DNA of 64,000 nucleotides from Hypomesus transpacificus (Eukaryota; Chordata; Actinopteri; Osmeriformes; Osmeridae). The stretch covers positions 15,136,711 to 15,200,710 of the forward strand of contig NC_061062.1 of assembly GCF_021917145.1 (NCBI RefSeq), read 5' to 3'. Under the pieces are notes generated by a model that saw nothing but the letters and a program-made list of their open reading frames with translations, was not told the origin of the DNA and made no database searches. The translations under genes and the position numbers were made by a program. This document shows, piece after piece, positions 41,303-53,195 of this stretch; the first letter of the stretch is position 1, and each line of letters starts with the position of its first letter.

Positions 41303-41468
41303 GGAGAGACCACACGACCAGGTAAAGACAGGAGAGATTACACAACCAGATGTAGACAGGAGAGACTACACGACCAGGCGAAAACAGGAGAGACTACACA
41401 ACCAGAACTAGACAGTAGACTACACGACCAGATGAAGACAGGAGAGACTACACGACCAGATGAAGACA
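41303..41468. repeat. 28-bp minisatellite, six units
   Basis: Six head-to-tail units of GGAGAGACTACACGACCAGA plus TGAAGACA, with substitutions between units and one 26-bp unit. Confidence 0.9.
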
Positions 41469-41707
41469 GACCCTTTATAAAACAGGAAAGGATGCAATAC
41501 CAGTCACCAGGCCACAGCCCAGACCCCCTACGAATACTATCAGTCAGTGGCAATCTGAGATTACCATGGAGCACAACGTAATCTCCTCTAATCTCACTGG
41601 AGGCTAGGAGAGCACACTGGGTCAGGATAACCCTGAAGGGTTAATCTGGGTGTGGGCCAGAAGAGAAAGTGAAATGGCAAACAACGGATGGTCCAATCCA
41701 GTCTAGA

Positions 41708-42456
41708 CTGTGGACTAGGGCTGGGCGATATGGGTAGAAAATTATCACGATAGATATTTATATTTCCATTCGATAACGATAATTAAGACGATAGACCACA
41801 GATCCGTAGTAGTAGCAAAATAAGTCTCTTCCTCAACTTTTTCCCTAAACTCGGCATTAAGTTTAGGCAGCGCGGTTTGAGAGAAATGTTTGCGGCCAGG
41901 GAGCATGTACCTGGGGTCAAGTAACTTAAACTTAAAAAAAAACTTGCTTTTTATCAATACCTTGGCGCAAACTCACACATTCTGCATGTTCCAACGAGTG
42001 ATTTTGTTTTAGGTGGTAAAAAAGGTTTGTCGTATTATCAGACGTTGCTCTGCTCTTTGTTGGATTTCAAAAAGCCAAACCACTTCCAAATAACTGAAGA
42101 AGACAAACCCTTTTTATCAATTATGTCTTCATTAGAAGTTGCTCCCTCGCCATGGCTATCGCTGCTACTGTTTTTGGCAATAAAACTCTTTTTCCGCGGT
42201 TATAATTAGCTACTCCAATTGAGGTGCTAAATCAGTATATTTTAGTGAGCGTACATAGGCTACCATTTCTCCGCAACTTCCTGCTGCATCACAGAAATTA
42301 AATGGACTGCTGTTCCTAATTATTTAAATTTGAGGAAGATGATTCCTACATTATCGATATAATTTAAAATGAATTAATGTTACGATATCTTTATTGAGGG
42401 AAGTCATTACTTCGATAAATCAATTTAAAAATATATTGCCCAGCCCTACTGTGGAC
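41708..42456. mobile_element. hAT (ZBED-type) element (41716-42448) with 8-bp target duplication, copy 1
   Basis: The termini are TAGGGCTGGGC and GCCCAGCCCTA, perfectly inverted. The exact 8-bp duplication CTGTGGAC lies at 41708-41715 and 42449-42456. On the minus strand a broken reading frame has LLDPRYMLPGRKHFSQTALP and ATTTDLWS, as in ZBED-like hAT transposases. The element is 733 bp and internally deleted. It matches the copy at 62755-63480. Confidence 0.93.
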
Positions 42457-43207
42457 TGTTGTGTGACAGCAGGGGAGAGTGGCAATTGGTGGTGATGCAT
42501 CAGAGCAGGCCCCATTCCCAACCATCCTAGGGTTGGTTATTCTCAGCAAGGGCATCAATATTCATCGGGCTAACCAACCATGACTAAGATTCTATGACAA
42601 ATGTGGTAGGCTAACAGATATACAGAGACACCATGTATGATTGTGTGGGTCTTGTGAGATTGAAATGTAATTTTAGCATGTTGTTGTGTTGAACGTTGCC
42701 TGTCTGATTATCTGTAGTATTTATGATATGCCATATTCGAATGTGGCTTTGAATAAAAGCATCTGTTGTATTTATAAAATGACAAATGTGACTGTAAATT
42801 GTTTCCATCCTTGAAGATAAGAGAGATAACATTACAGCATATACTGTACATAGTTTAAGGCCCTACTGTAAGATTATATGATGATGGGTATGATAGCCAT
42901 GCTTGTATGAGACTCACAGACCTAACTCTGGACCTACCTGGTTATCCAACCAGACAGCTGTTTGACAGTTTACAAGCTTACTCTGTATTGAATGGCATAA
43001 CACTCCAGGCTGTGCTGTCTTAGCTCAAGTGCTTGTTTCAGAGCACATTACTGAAGGTCTGGCTGTCACTGCTACTGCTGGCGGAAAGCATTAACACTTC
43101 CCTGAGATCAATAGTCCCTCAATTCTCTCATTCACACATTACTACTGTATTCCAGCACAACGCACGCACAGGCAGCCCCTCATTACCTCAGGGCTTGAGG
43201 TTAATGA

Positions 43208-43279
<72 letters not shown>
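43208..43279. repeat. (TG)n microsatellite, about 36 repeats
   Basis: An uninterrupted TG run of about 72 bp. Confidence 0.95.
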
Positions 43280-43282
<3 letters not shown>

Positions 43283-43684
43283 AACACAGTCCACATAAAT
43301 ACACCCTATACTTAAATTTCACAGCGTCCTCGGCAGTAACAGAAGCTGTCTTATAGATGAGTTTCATGCAGATTCCCAGGAAAAAGGGGTTTTAGGCTAC
43401 AGGGTTCCCCTGTCCCGCTGACAGGGGCTGTCTCACTTGGTCAAATGCAAACGGCCCATCTAAATGACTGGCAGTGCACTCCTATTACTGACGACATTCC
43501 CAGACTTGGGGCTCTCTAAGAAGCAGCAATCTTGACCCACGGCGAATAAGAAAGCCAAGTGAATTGAAAAAAGGGCACCGGCCAATGTGTCATAACCTAG
43601 CTAGTCTCCTAACCAGCTAACCTGCCTGACAAAGGCATGATCTATCGGGATACATGACGTTGCTCCACATCAGTTTGTACATGA

Positions 43685-44098
43685 ATTGTAATTAGGGCTG
43701 GTAGATCTATCGAATATTAGCGATAATATCGCAATAATGTGGACAACGATGGAAAATTTGAAAATATCAGGAATATTGAATATTTCAAATTCAAGCATAC
43801 TTTCCCAAGGAACACGCCGAACGTCCAATATGACGTCCCCTTTTCGTCTTGTCGCGTATTCCCATGCAAGAGACGTGAGGTGGGGGAGGGTCATTTTTTT
43901 TACTGCTTAAATTTGCGCTACACATTTTGTACTTTGTAACAAAAGCTGTTCTTTCTAAATTGTTTTTGTTGTTTTCTAATGGGGGCAAAAGAAAATCATG
44001 TTTTTTATTATTCTAAAGCAAATGCAAACATATCGAGATGTATATTGAGTATCATAAAAATATTGAGTTTTTTTTTTTTGCCCAGCCGTAATTGTTAT
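43685..44098. mobile_element. hAT-type element (43693-44090), imperfect 8-bp target duplication
   Basis: The termini TAGGGCTGG and CCCAGCCGTA are inverted with one mismatch. The flanks ATTGTAAT and ATTGTTAT differ at one base. The ends resemble those at 41716 and 62755, but the interior differs. Confidence 0.75.
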
Positions 44099-44737
44099 TA
44101 CTGTAAATACAACACGGCTACACTGTTAACATTCATCTAATCAGTAATGTATCAGGTTATTACAGGTACGTAATAACATTATAATTGGGTTAAATATATT
44201 AGTATGACTAATTTTAACTGTCCAGTTTTATTATGCTCCCAAACAACAAAAACACAATTAGACGTAATTAATTAATAATCATCAGTTGATGTCTTAACTG
44301 AAATACTAGCAAGCTCAAATAAGATCAGACAGAGCTCACTGCCTGCTAGCTCCCTCAGAACCAATCAAGCTAGATGGCATCGTAACCAAAATGTCACAGG
44401 GGGGGGGACATCAACACCTACAAACGGATTTTTCAATTTCCTTCCCTATAACACTCCCCAGACGGGAGGATCACGCTGGTGCTGGTCTCCTCCAGATCAG
44501 AACAAACACTCAATTCTTTCTCTTTGTTCAACAGGAGATTACAGCTCTATGATAATCAGCCATCTGTTGACACAAGGAACCGTTTCCCCATCACCTCCTG
44601 TGTTGTCACACACACTCATCTCTCTCTCTCCAGTAGTTCTTGTTGCTATGATTACGACCTTGTCTTTCACAGGGTAAGAGGAGGCAGTTATGCTTTTAGC
44701 CTCTCTAAGCCTGCCATTATACTATACTTTCAATACC

Positions 44738-44905
44738 AGTTTCTGTTCCAGCCTCTACACCTTCTATTATACCTGTTTCTGTAGCAACCTCTACACCTTC
44801 TATTATACCAGTTTCTGTACCAACACCTATACCTTCTACACCCATTTCTGTAGCAACATCCATCCCACCATCTAAGCCTGCTTCCATAACAACATCTTTG
44901 CCTTT
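44738..44905. repeat. 36-bp minisatellite
   Basis: About four to five degenerate units built on CCAGTTTCTGTTCCAGCCTC plus TACACCTTCTATTATA. The later units lose length and identity. Confidence 0.85.
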
Positions 44906-45564
44906 TATATCTACTTTCATAACAATACCTACACCTGCTACTTGGCCAGGCTATCCTGTAGGGGAGGGGGCTGCGAGGGTTAAGGGTGAGGGAGGAAACA
45001 CCTATCAGTTGAATTACTTGTGAGCATCTATGGGAACAGGGCATCATTGAACCGGGCCCTCGGCCACAGTCCAGACCTAGCTTCCTGAATCAACAGAACT
45101 GAGACGACACTTTAAATCAGACCCATTCAACAAGATCAATAAGCAGAACTAAATATAGAGCCCTATAGAAATTATACCTAAACGCCTTTGAAAACAAGGC
45201 AATAGCATTTTATGTCCAGATTCGAATGGATAGAACTGAAACCACTGGGATGAATGGTCAAATTGTGTTGCCATAAAACTAGCATGCCATGGCTGCTACG
45301 TGGTAATTACTGCTCCAGCAATAGGCTTCAGTGACAGGTCAAAGGTTGACACAAGACTCGTGTGGAATCACACACACACCTTGCAGTGACATGAGATCTT
45401 GACTCCCGCCAACACGCTTCCTCATGCAGCCCTCTCTACCCCTCCCTCAGCTCAGCTATGACCTAGAACAACATGTACTCCACTCTAGATTCACATGTGA
45501 ACTGAAAGTCAGGCTCCCACTTTAGAAAGAAATCTGTTTTGCACCTGAAGAGTTTCCCAAAGGG

Positions 45565-45604
45565 AACGTGTGAGGTGCACACAAACGTGTGCACCTCACA
45601 CGTT
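45565..45604. other. Perfect 18-bp inverted repeat with 4-base loop
   Basis: The arm AACGTGTGAGGTGCACAC (45565-45582) is followed by the loop AAAC and the exact reverse complement GTGTGCACCTCACACGTT (45587-45604). No transposon ends or gene context explain it. Confidence 0.95.
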
Positions 45605-45978
45605 TGTGTGTCAACATTGGAAATAATCCAAAACTAAACATTTGGTAGAGTGTGTCAAAAAAAATATGTAAACAGCTTTGCCAAGCTTGTAGCATACTCT
45701 AGGAATTTGACATCTATGACTGCCTCCCATAACTAATTCTTCCTCCAAATGAATGTGATCATTCACAACTTGCTTCAAGAGTCTTCTCTTGGCCACAAAT
45801 TAGGGAATAAGTCTGCATGGTAAGAAATCACATGGCTCTCTTAGACTGTTACATAACAGCTTTGTTTACAACCTGAGAGGGATTACCAAGGGCACAAAGT
45901 CTGCCTGGATACAACTCCAAACAACCACAATTATTTATCAATCGACACAAGTTGTGACTCCTGGAGAAAGGGTTGTGG

Positions 45979-46001
45979 TGGGGGGGGGGGGGGGGGGGGG
46001 C
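45979..46001. repeat. Poly(G) run of about 22 bases
   Basis: An uninterrupted G homopolymer, unusual in length. Confidence 0.9.
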
Positions 46002-46798
46002 TGGCCAATGCATAGGAAAACCTGTAGGAGTAGACGGTAACTATGAGTTATGACTCGACACCCATCCCCCACAAGTAGACACGCATTCCCCCGTTTCATA
46101 GCAAAGAAGGGGGCGGGAAGAATGGACAAAACCTATCAATTCTAAAGCCCTATGTTGGGTTACAGTCAAATAACGCCAGAAATGTGTCACTAATGGAGTC
46201 AAGGATCATGAACAGGGCAAATGTAAACACCTGAAGCACCATCTGAAGCCTCGTTTAGCGACAATTGTCACCGACATCAGATGTTGTCAGTGATACAAAG
46301 CACGATCTCTCGACTCAAACGTGTACACACAAAAAAAACAATGAATACTGTAAGCAACTACGCATTGAGCTGAGCTGATGAGCTATGATGAGCACACTAG
46401 ACAAGACTACACAAACATCGGTAGGCTAGTTAGCCAGTATTAGTGGGTGACACTGAAGGGATTCCGCCAACGGAACATGATGCTTAGATCTCCGCTGGTT
46501 TGTTGACAAAAAAAACTCAAGCAATGCATGACATTTGGCGTGTGCACCCTGTAATGTCAGACAATATTAGTTGATCGATCACGTTCCTGCAGGTTGTCAT
46601 GCCGAAATATAGCAGCTAGCTAGCAAGCTAATAGCTCTGAAAACGTAACTGAGAAAGAGAGAGAGAGCACATTCACCCCCGCTAGCTCTTCTGCCCATCC
46701 CCCACAACATCACCAGGCTTCAATGTCCACCATCTTTAATAGGCGCCCCGTCCCTCTTTCCAATGCTCCAAAACATCCCCAAAACACGAGAAACTCAC

Positions 46799-46890
46799 CT
46801 TCACCAACCATCGCTGACAAAATTACAATCTCCCGAATTATTCGCTAGATATTATTATTTAGACCGAAAGGATTTTAATATTGAAAATTG
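46799..46890 (-). other. stag1: Candidate non-coding first exon of stag1
   Basis: A strong minus-strand donor, GAAG followed by GTGAGTTT, lies at 46799/46798. Upstream on the minus strand the DNA turns CpG-rich with CTCF-like motifs, like a housekeeping promoter. It is the only good donor-plus-CpG combination seen before the stag1 ATG acceptor. The upper boundary is a guess. RNA evidence is needed. Confidence 0.4.
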
Positions 46891-46936
46891 GCTATGCGAG
46901 CAGAACCGCGCCTTTGAGAAGAGCAGCAATCCTAAA

Positions 46937-46950
46937 CCGCCATCTGGTGG
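46937..46950 (-). promoter_or_regulatory. CTCF-like core motif near the probable stag1 promoter, site 1
   Basis: On the minus strand the bases read CCACCAGATGGCGG, fitting the CTCF core CCASYAGRKGGCRS at all 14 positions. It lies about 140 bp upstream of the candidate first-exon donor and has the same orientation as site 2. Confidence 0.6.
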
Positions 46951-46959
46951 TATTTTCCT

Positions 46960-47210
46960 CGCTGTAATGCAGATGGAATGGCGCAGCTCCACACCGGGAC
47001 CACAGTGCCCCCTGGCGGACACAAAGTACCGCGTCGGGAGCGCGCCCCGGGAACGAGGAGAGGGAGGGACTGCAAGACCCCGCCAACGTTGCACTCGCGG
47101 GAGCGCGCTGCAAAGGAAAGGCAGTGTATGTGTGTCTTATGTCTGTGGATGGATTTGAAGGTGTAAAGACTTGACAGTGACAGCGCCGGGCGCGTTACAT
47201 CAACCGGTGC
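46960..47210. promoter_or_regulatory. CpG-rich segment, probable stag1 promoter
   Basis: CpG density is clearly higher than around it (CGCGTCGGGAGCGCGCCCCG, CTCGCGGGAGCGCGCTG). It lies upstream of the candidate stag1 first exon, and slc35g2 lies downstream on the other strand. No TATA box was seen. Confidence 0.5.
47005..47018 (-). promoter_or_regulatory. CTCF-like core motif near the probable stag1 promoter, site 2
   Basis: On the minus strand the bases read CCGCCAGGGGGCAC. Only the third base (G for A) departs from CCASYAGRKGGCRS, and that change is tolerated in known sites. It lies 68 bp from site 1 inside a CpG-rich stretch (46960-47115). Confidence 0.6.
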
Positions 47211-47879
47211 AATGCAACACAACAGGCCTAATGCATAACACATATACCGCAGCCCTCAAATACAAGTCATGAGTCAGCAAGGTGTCTAATGCAAGTATTA
47301 CTGCACTCAGATTTTTATTCAAACTTTCAATCATGCTGTTAGTTTGCAAGATGGTTTAACAGTTACTCACTGCTAAACCATGTGCATCATACACCCTAGA
47401 AGTTTACTGAAATTGTCATATACTCTCTCTATCTCTCTCTCTCTCTCCTCCTGCTCCTCTCTCTCCTCTCCTTCTCAATATTTTACTTATTCTCTCCTCC
47501 ATTATGTAAATCAACAGAAATCCTGGTTATTTTCCCAAAAGCTGGACACAGACACACGCACACACACACACAAAGACAGTTGGGAGACCCTTTCATGTCT
47601 CCCAACCTTTCCTATCTCCCCCGCCCCACCTCTCCCTCTCCTCCCTCCCCCACCATCTCTTTCTTTCTATGTATATGGGCAGGCTAAGTTGGCAATAAAA
47701 AACATGGAAGAGTAGGCTGTGTTTTCATATTGTTGGTGGTGGGAAAGATGGAAAAGTTTATTGCTGTGTGAGGGAAATGGATGCTTTGTCCACTGGGATT
47801 GGGGAGGGGGCTTTGGTGTTTAAGTTGTTACCAAGGGGTTGTTTTTTTGTTTCGATTTGTGTTTGTTGTTGATAATGTG

Positions 47880-48330
47880 TTATTATCTCTCTCTCACCCT
47901 CTCCTCTCTCCTCATCCCACCTTTTCTCTCCTCTCTCCCTCTCCTCTCTTCCATCCTCTCCTCTATTCCCCTCCCTCTTCTCTCTGTCCCTCACTCTCTC
48001 CCACCCTCTCCTCTCTCTCCCAATCTCTTCTCTCCCCCTCACTCTCTCTTCTCTCGCATTCTGTCCCATCCTCTCCTCTCTCCTTCACCCTGTCCTTCCT
48101 TCCTTCAGCACCTTCTCCTTTCCTCTCCCACCCTCTCCTCTGTCCTACCCACTCTTCTCTACCCTACCCTCTCCCTCTCTTCCCATCCTCTCCTCTCTCC
48201 CACACCCTCTTCCCCTAACCCTATCCTTTCTCCCACCATCTCCTTTCCCCCCCCCCCTCCTGGCTCTCTCACCCTTACCATCCGTCACCCTTTCCTTCCT
48301 TCCCCACTCTCTCGTTTCCTCCACAGCTCA
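47880..48330. repeat. Pyrimidine-rich low-complexity tract
   Basis: Nearly pure C/T on the plus strand with CTCTCC, CCCACC and TTCTCT motifs. No gene is visible. Confidence 0.8.
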
Positions 48331-48394
48331 TTCTCTCTCCTTCACCCTGTCTGCCCACCCCCACCTTCAGATAGACCTCCCCAACCATCTCTCA

Positions 48395-48510
48395 ATTCTT
48401 GTTCTCATTTATTGTTGTTTTGCCCCATGTGATGATTTTGTACAGCACTTTGGTCGGCATTGGCTGTTTTGAAATGATCTCTATAAATAAAAATGATTTG
48501 ACTCGACATA
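48395..48510 (+). repeat. Fish retroelement 3' tail (TTTGTACAGCACTTTGG type)
   Basis: Contains TTGTACAGCACTTTGG, ATGATCTCTATAAATAAAAA and TGACTCG, the ending seen in many fish LINE/SINE 3' tails. A 5'-truncated copy with no body was recognised. Confidence 0.5.
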
Positions 48511-50017
48511 CACAACCCCCTCCCGACCTTACCCTGTTCTCTTTCCCTCACTGTGCACTCCCTCCCTCACCCCATTCTAAGCCCCTCCTCCCAATACAGA
48601 CCTCCCCCTTATCTTCCTGTGCTGTTCTCTTGTCATGTAGAAAGGCATTATTATGTTCTGTTCACCAAATGTGACAAAGTGTGTGGTTCTAGTGTATGTA
48701 TACCATGCTTCTTTGGCACGGGCACACACATAGAAAGTTCATGGCCTGTCTGCAACTTAAGACAAGGGGTTGTGGTAACCATGGAAACAGGGATTCCATA
48801 GATTAGCATTTGGTTACCGAGTTGGATTTTCCGATGCAAGGTGCATCATGCATGTGTCCGAAGTGTGGCAGTTCGGGGCCTCGTTAAACCCATTGCGTTC
48901 AACAGTGTATATGCGAGTGTTCTTGAGTGTGAACGCTTGGTGCTGCATTAAGGTTTCCCCTCAATAACTCTGCTTTAAAACCGTAAAACCATTTACATGG
49001 TCGACATGTTACAGTTATGTAATTCTGTACGTGTTTGTGTGCACGCATGTCCATGAGGGTCTGGTTTCTCAATTTTGTATTCCCTTTGACCTTGCCTGCA
49101 GTGTTATATCTGTCTGTTCTCTTCCTTCTCTTTTGATCTCCCCCCCCCTCTCTCCCCCCTTCTCCCTCTCTATCTCTCTTTCTCTCTCTCGCTCTCTCTC
49201 TCTCTCAGCCTCTTTCTGTTCACTCTCCTCCGACAGGGCAATGTAAAATGTATGAGAGGCAGAGTGCTCTATTTGTGGGCAGAGAACATAATGGTGAAAT
49301 CACCACCTTTCACTGGAGCAGGGCAGATATAGTCCATCATCCAGCCAACATCCCCTCCGCCCCCTCTCCGCCTTGGGCATACGGCACAGAATAGATTAGG
49401 GTGTGTGTGCATGTCGTATATTTGTGTTTGTGTGTGTGTGTGAAACTTGTCTCAATGCTGCCACTGAGCTGTTTTGCCGAGTGCTCTCGTCATGGGTGGC
49501 AGCGGAGGGCTCCTGGCTGTTTATGAGGCCAGAGAGCTTCCAAAGCTTTCTGAGGAGACCTGCTGAGGTTGTGTTCCTACTCTCCTTCCCTCCCTGCTGG
49601 AATGAGGGAATCTGTATTCACACGGCAGAGAGACAGAGACAGTCTATGAATAATTATTCAGCGCTTATAGGTCATAAACACTTTGCCTCTGTGACACACC
49701 CCACCTCACCCTGGTACGGGGAGAAAGAGTGCTGGAAAGAGACAGAGAATGAAAGTGTGTGTGTGAGAGAGACAGAGAGAGGGACATTTAAGCATAAGAG
49801 AGAGTGTGTGTGCGTGCGTGTGAGAGAGGGAGATTTATGGATGGTAGCAACCCTGTACAATATGTATTTATGACAGGGCCTGTTGATCTGTCATGTTTTT
49901 TTTATCAGTTGGGATCAAAATTAGCCTTGCTGACTGACTTAGTTACCACCGTCAGAGCTCACATGCACACACCGACTCCCACAGCACAATATGAGTGTGT
50001 GTGTGTGTGCGTGTCAA

Positions 50018-50336
50018 TGTCACGGCCCTGTCATGGTCAGTGTAGTACCTGGTTTTCCCTGCCTTAGTGTTCCTGTGTTTTGTCAACTGTCATCACTTGT
50101 GTCTCTTCCGTTCTTTTTTCCGTTTGTGTTATTGCTTCCACCTGTGTCTGGTTTGGTTTTGTATTTAAGTTCCTGTTTTGGTCCAGACTTTGTCAGTTGT
50201 TGTATCGTTAAAGATCTGTTTGTGAGTGTCCCCGCCGTGTCTTGGTCCTGTTTTGTACAGTAAAGTTTTGTGGTCAGCGATTCTGCCCCCTCATCTCCTT
50301 TGCACCTGGATCCTCCCCACACCACCTCTCGTGACA
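50018..50336 (+). mobile_element. Solo-LTR-like element
   Basis: It starts TGTCACGGCCC and ends CTCGTGACA, so TG...CA ends sit within a 7-bp inverted repeat. A TATA-like GTATTTAAG near 50162 and AGTAAAG near 50260 resemble LTR promoter and poly(A) parts. No internal retroviral genes or second LTR are seen. The 5-bp target duplication is not exact, so the left border is uncertain. Confidence 0.55.
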
Positions 50337-51390
50337 GTGTGTGTGTGTGTGTGTGAACATTGAGAACTAAGAATGAGAGAGATTGGAAAATAAAGAGATT
50401 GTAGAGATATTCTTGGAGATTATTCTGTTACACAGGCCATAGCTCTGCTAGCATGAGTACTGATTTAACCCCATGTTCTCTATCCTCTATAGGACTCTCC
50501 CATAGGACCTGTGTGGGACTGTGTGTGTAGATTAAGTTTCCTCAGCGCAGGAAACGGCTTTAGAAAAAATGATTGTCAGACTCTGTTTCCCTGGAAGCTC
50601 TTCCCTTGTTCTGCTTCTTGCCTATAATTCATTTGTCAGCAGAGAGAGAGATGAGAACGTACCTCCCTGCCCAGCCTACCCATCCCCCCTCCACACACGT
50701 CTGCTCTTTCTCACACATGCGCCAGCTCCAGCAAACATTTCTCTTTCTCGCCCAAAATGGTCCTCTTCTCTCATTCACCTCTCCTGTCTGTTCCCCGGCT
50801 CTCTCCTTCTCACTCTCCACCCTCCACTGTCTCTCCCCTTTCATACCGTCTCATTGCTAATTTCGGACAAACTCGTCCGTTTGTCTCTTAAACTCATACT
50901 GCTAAATCTGGCACATAGTTTCAACACTGCCCCAAATAGCTCAGTCCTAAAAAGTCCTCTCGGTTGTTACCATGGAAACCGTGAACAATGTTCCCTCTTG
51001 GGAACACGCACACACACACAAATGACTAATGACTTGAATCCACAGCGAAACATAGTAAAGGTGCCACATAAGCAGAGATCCAGAGGTCATTTCAGTTCAC
51101 TGGACAAAGAATGATTATTTAAAAATGGAGGGATACAGTAAGGACTAGGAGAAAGGAGGATGTCCAGATGGAGGGATGAGAAGTAAGAGAAAGGAGGATA
51201 AACTGACACAGCCCCTCATTGTGACTCAACAACTGGCTGCTCGGGAAGGTTCAATGTTGCTCAAACAAAACAATACACAGAATGTAGCAGAACAATCATT
51301 TACACCAGCAAATGCTATGGAGACAGTGGAGGAAAGGCAGGGATTCCCAAGATAGGAGACGAAATGTATGATGTGACTCATGTGAGACAC

Positions 51391-51454
51391 TCTCTCTTTC
51401 TCTCTTTCTCTCTCTCTCTTTCTTTCTTTCTCTCTCTCTCTTTCTCTCTCTCTT

Positions 51455-51541
<87 letters not shown>
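51391..51541. repeat. (CT)n microsatellite
   Basis: About 150 bp of CT/CTTT repeats; the right 80 bp are perfect CT. Confidence 0.95.
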
Positions 51542-51543
<2 letters not shown>

Positions 51544-52719
51544 CACACACGCATACACACACTGTGACAGGTACTGGCCAATGATCATTGGTGCTGATGG
51601 TGCACGGTGTTTTTCTTCGTACGCATGCTCAGACACAATGAGCAAGCCTCTCCCCTCCTCTCCTTCTCTCCCTCCCTTCAACCCTCCCTCATTCCCTCTT
51701 CCGCCCTCCGCAAGGCTGACAAGGAGCAGCACCAGTGATGTGTGAATGAGAGGTTCTGGTTTGGACTGGTTAAAGACGGTTTCTGGCACCGACAAGCTGG
51801 ACACTGGCGCGAGGAGAAGTGAGCGAGCGCCACAGGGGAGAAGACTTGAGCCAGGGCGCGTGGTCCCTGAGGAGAAGTTGACTGTCGCAGAGGGACAGGC
51901 ATGAAGAAATGATGGCTGATATCTAATCGACCGACAGCAGATTAATGTGCTCGGCGAACGACTGGAGTTGGCGCTGAGGGAGTCTTATTCCGGTGGGGGT
52001 TTTCTTCTTGCGAAAGAGCAGGTGAGATGCGTACTCGGTGCCGGCAGGGTATGACGGTATTGGTCCATTATCATCGCAGGTGTGGAACTTGTCAGGGTAA
52101 AACATTAGCTTGTGATTATACGTAACACTAAACTCACTAGATATGTGCTGTAGGCTATTTGGCCCACTTGTGTGTGTGACCTTTGATTTTTCACTGTTCA
52201 TTTGATCTGAGCCAGAACAACTGCGGTCGCATGAGGTTCTTGCCTGCTTGGCGGGTACGCGCCTCTCCGTACCATTCATAAATTCAGCACAGGCGGGCTA
52301 TGTTTTCTATAAAGAGGTTAGACTGCCGGTGACAGTCGATCTATATTTCTTCAGTCTTCGCCTGCAGTTGGTTGTGTGTATATGTGTGCGGGTGTTCATC
52401 AGCTGGCGTCACCGAAAGAGACCGATATAACCTTGACATTACACACACGCGATTAGTAACAGGATGACGCGCGTGCAGCGTCCCACAGTGTCTGTTTACC
52501 GTCTTGTCTGAGATGGTCTGACAGGTCAGAATGAGACGTCAGAGGTACGTGGCCGCAAACGTTATCGCCGCTCCATCCCGTTTTTAAACAATAGGTTCAG
52601 TGGCCGAGGATCAGAACATTAGCGGGCGACAGTAGCGGGATTCTGTTCTAAAGCGACATTCGTTCTCCATGGGCATACAGTGGTCTGGATACATTTATGT
52701 GAGCTTTTCTGAACCAGGA

Positions 52720-53195
52720 GTGTTTCTCAGCGTGTCAGAGGCAGGCTGGGTTGAGGCAGCCAGTTGGGTTGTGTGAAGATGTGTCAGAGGCTGGCTGGAG
52801 GCTGTAGGGTTGAGGCAGGCTGTAGGGTTGTGTTAACATGTGTCAGAGGCAGGCTGGAGGCTGTAGGGTTGAGGCAGGCTGTAGGGTTGTGTGAAGATGT
52901 GTCAGAGGCAGGCTGGAGGCTGTAGGGTTGAGGCAGGCTGTAGGGTTGTGTTAAGATGTGTCAGAGGCAGGCTGGAGGCTGTAGGGTTGAGGCAGGCTGT
53001 AGGGTTGTGTGAAGATGTGTCAGAGGCTGGCTGGAGGCTGTAGGGTTGAGGCAGGCTGTAGGGTTGTGTTAACATGTGTCAGAGGCAGGCTGGGGGCTGT
53101 AGGGTTGAGGCAGGCTGTAGGGTTGTGTTAACATGTGTCAGAGGCTGGCTGGGGGCTGCAGGTTTGAGGCAGGCTGTAGGGTTCAGGTAGGCTGT
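52720..53195. repeat. 59-bp minisatellite, about seven units, upstream of slc35g2
   Basis: The motif TGTGTCAGAG recurs at 52780, 52839, 52898, 52957, 53016, 53075 and 53134, exactly 59 bp apart. Each unit contains GGCTGTAGGGTTGAGGCAGG twice in degenerate form. Unit ends vary between GTGTTAACA, GTGTTAAGA and GTGTGAAGA. Confidence 0.95.

Larger units (their letters stand above)
34146..46798. other. Probable large first intron of stag1, repeat-rich, no coding exon seen
   Basis: A splice acceptor (CCTACAG) lies 8 bp before the stag1 ATG on the minus strand, so the 5' UTR must come mostly from an upstream exon. The best visible donor is at 46799. Between them no conserved reading frame was recognised. 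The listed repeats are hAT elements at 36861, 39070, 41716 and 43693, minisatellites at 37690, 41303 and 44738, a (TG)n array at 43208 and a perfect palindrome at 45565. Confidence 0.5.

Noticed and set aside
47781-48432. Open frames of 145-197 codons rich in Leu/Ser/Pro
   Set aside because: Low-complexity pyrimidine tract with no codon structure.
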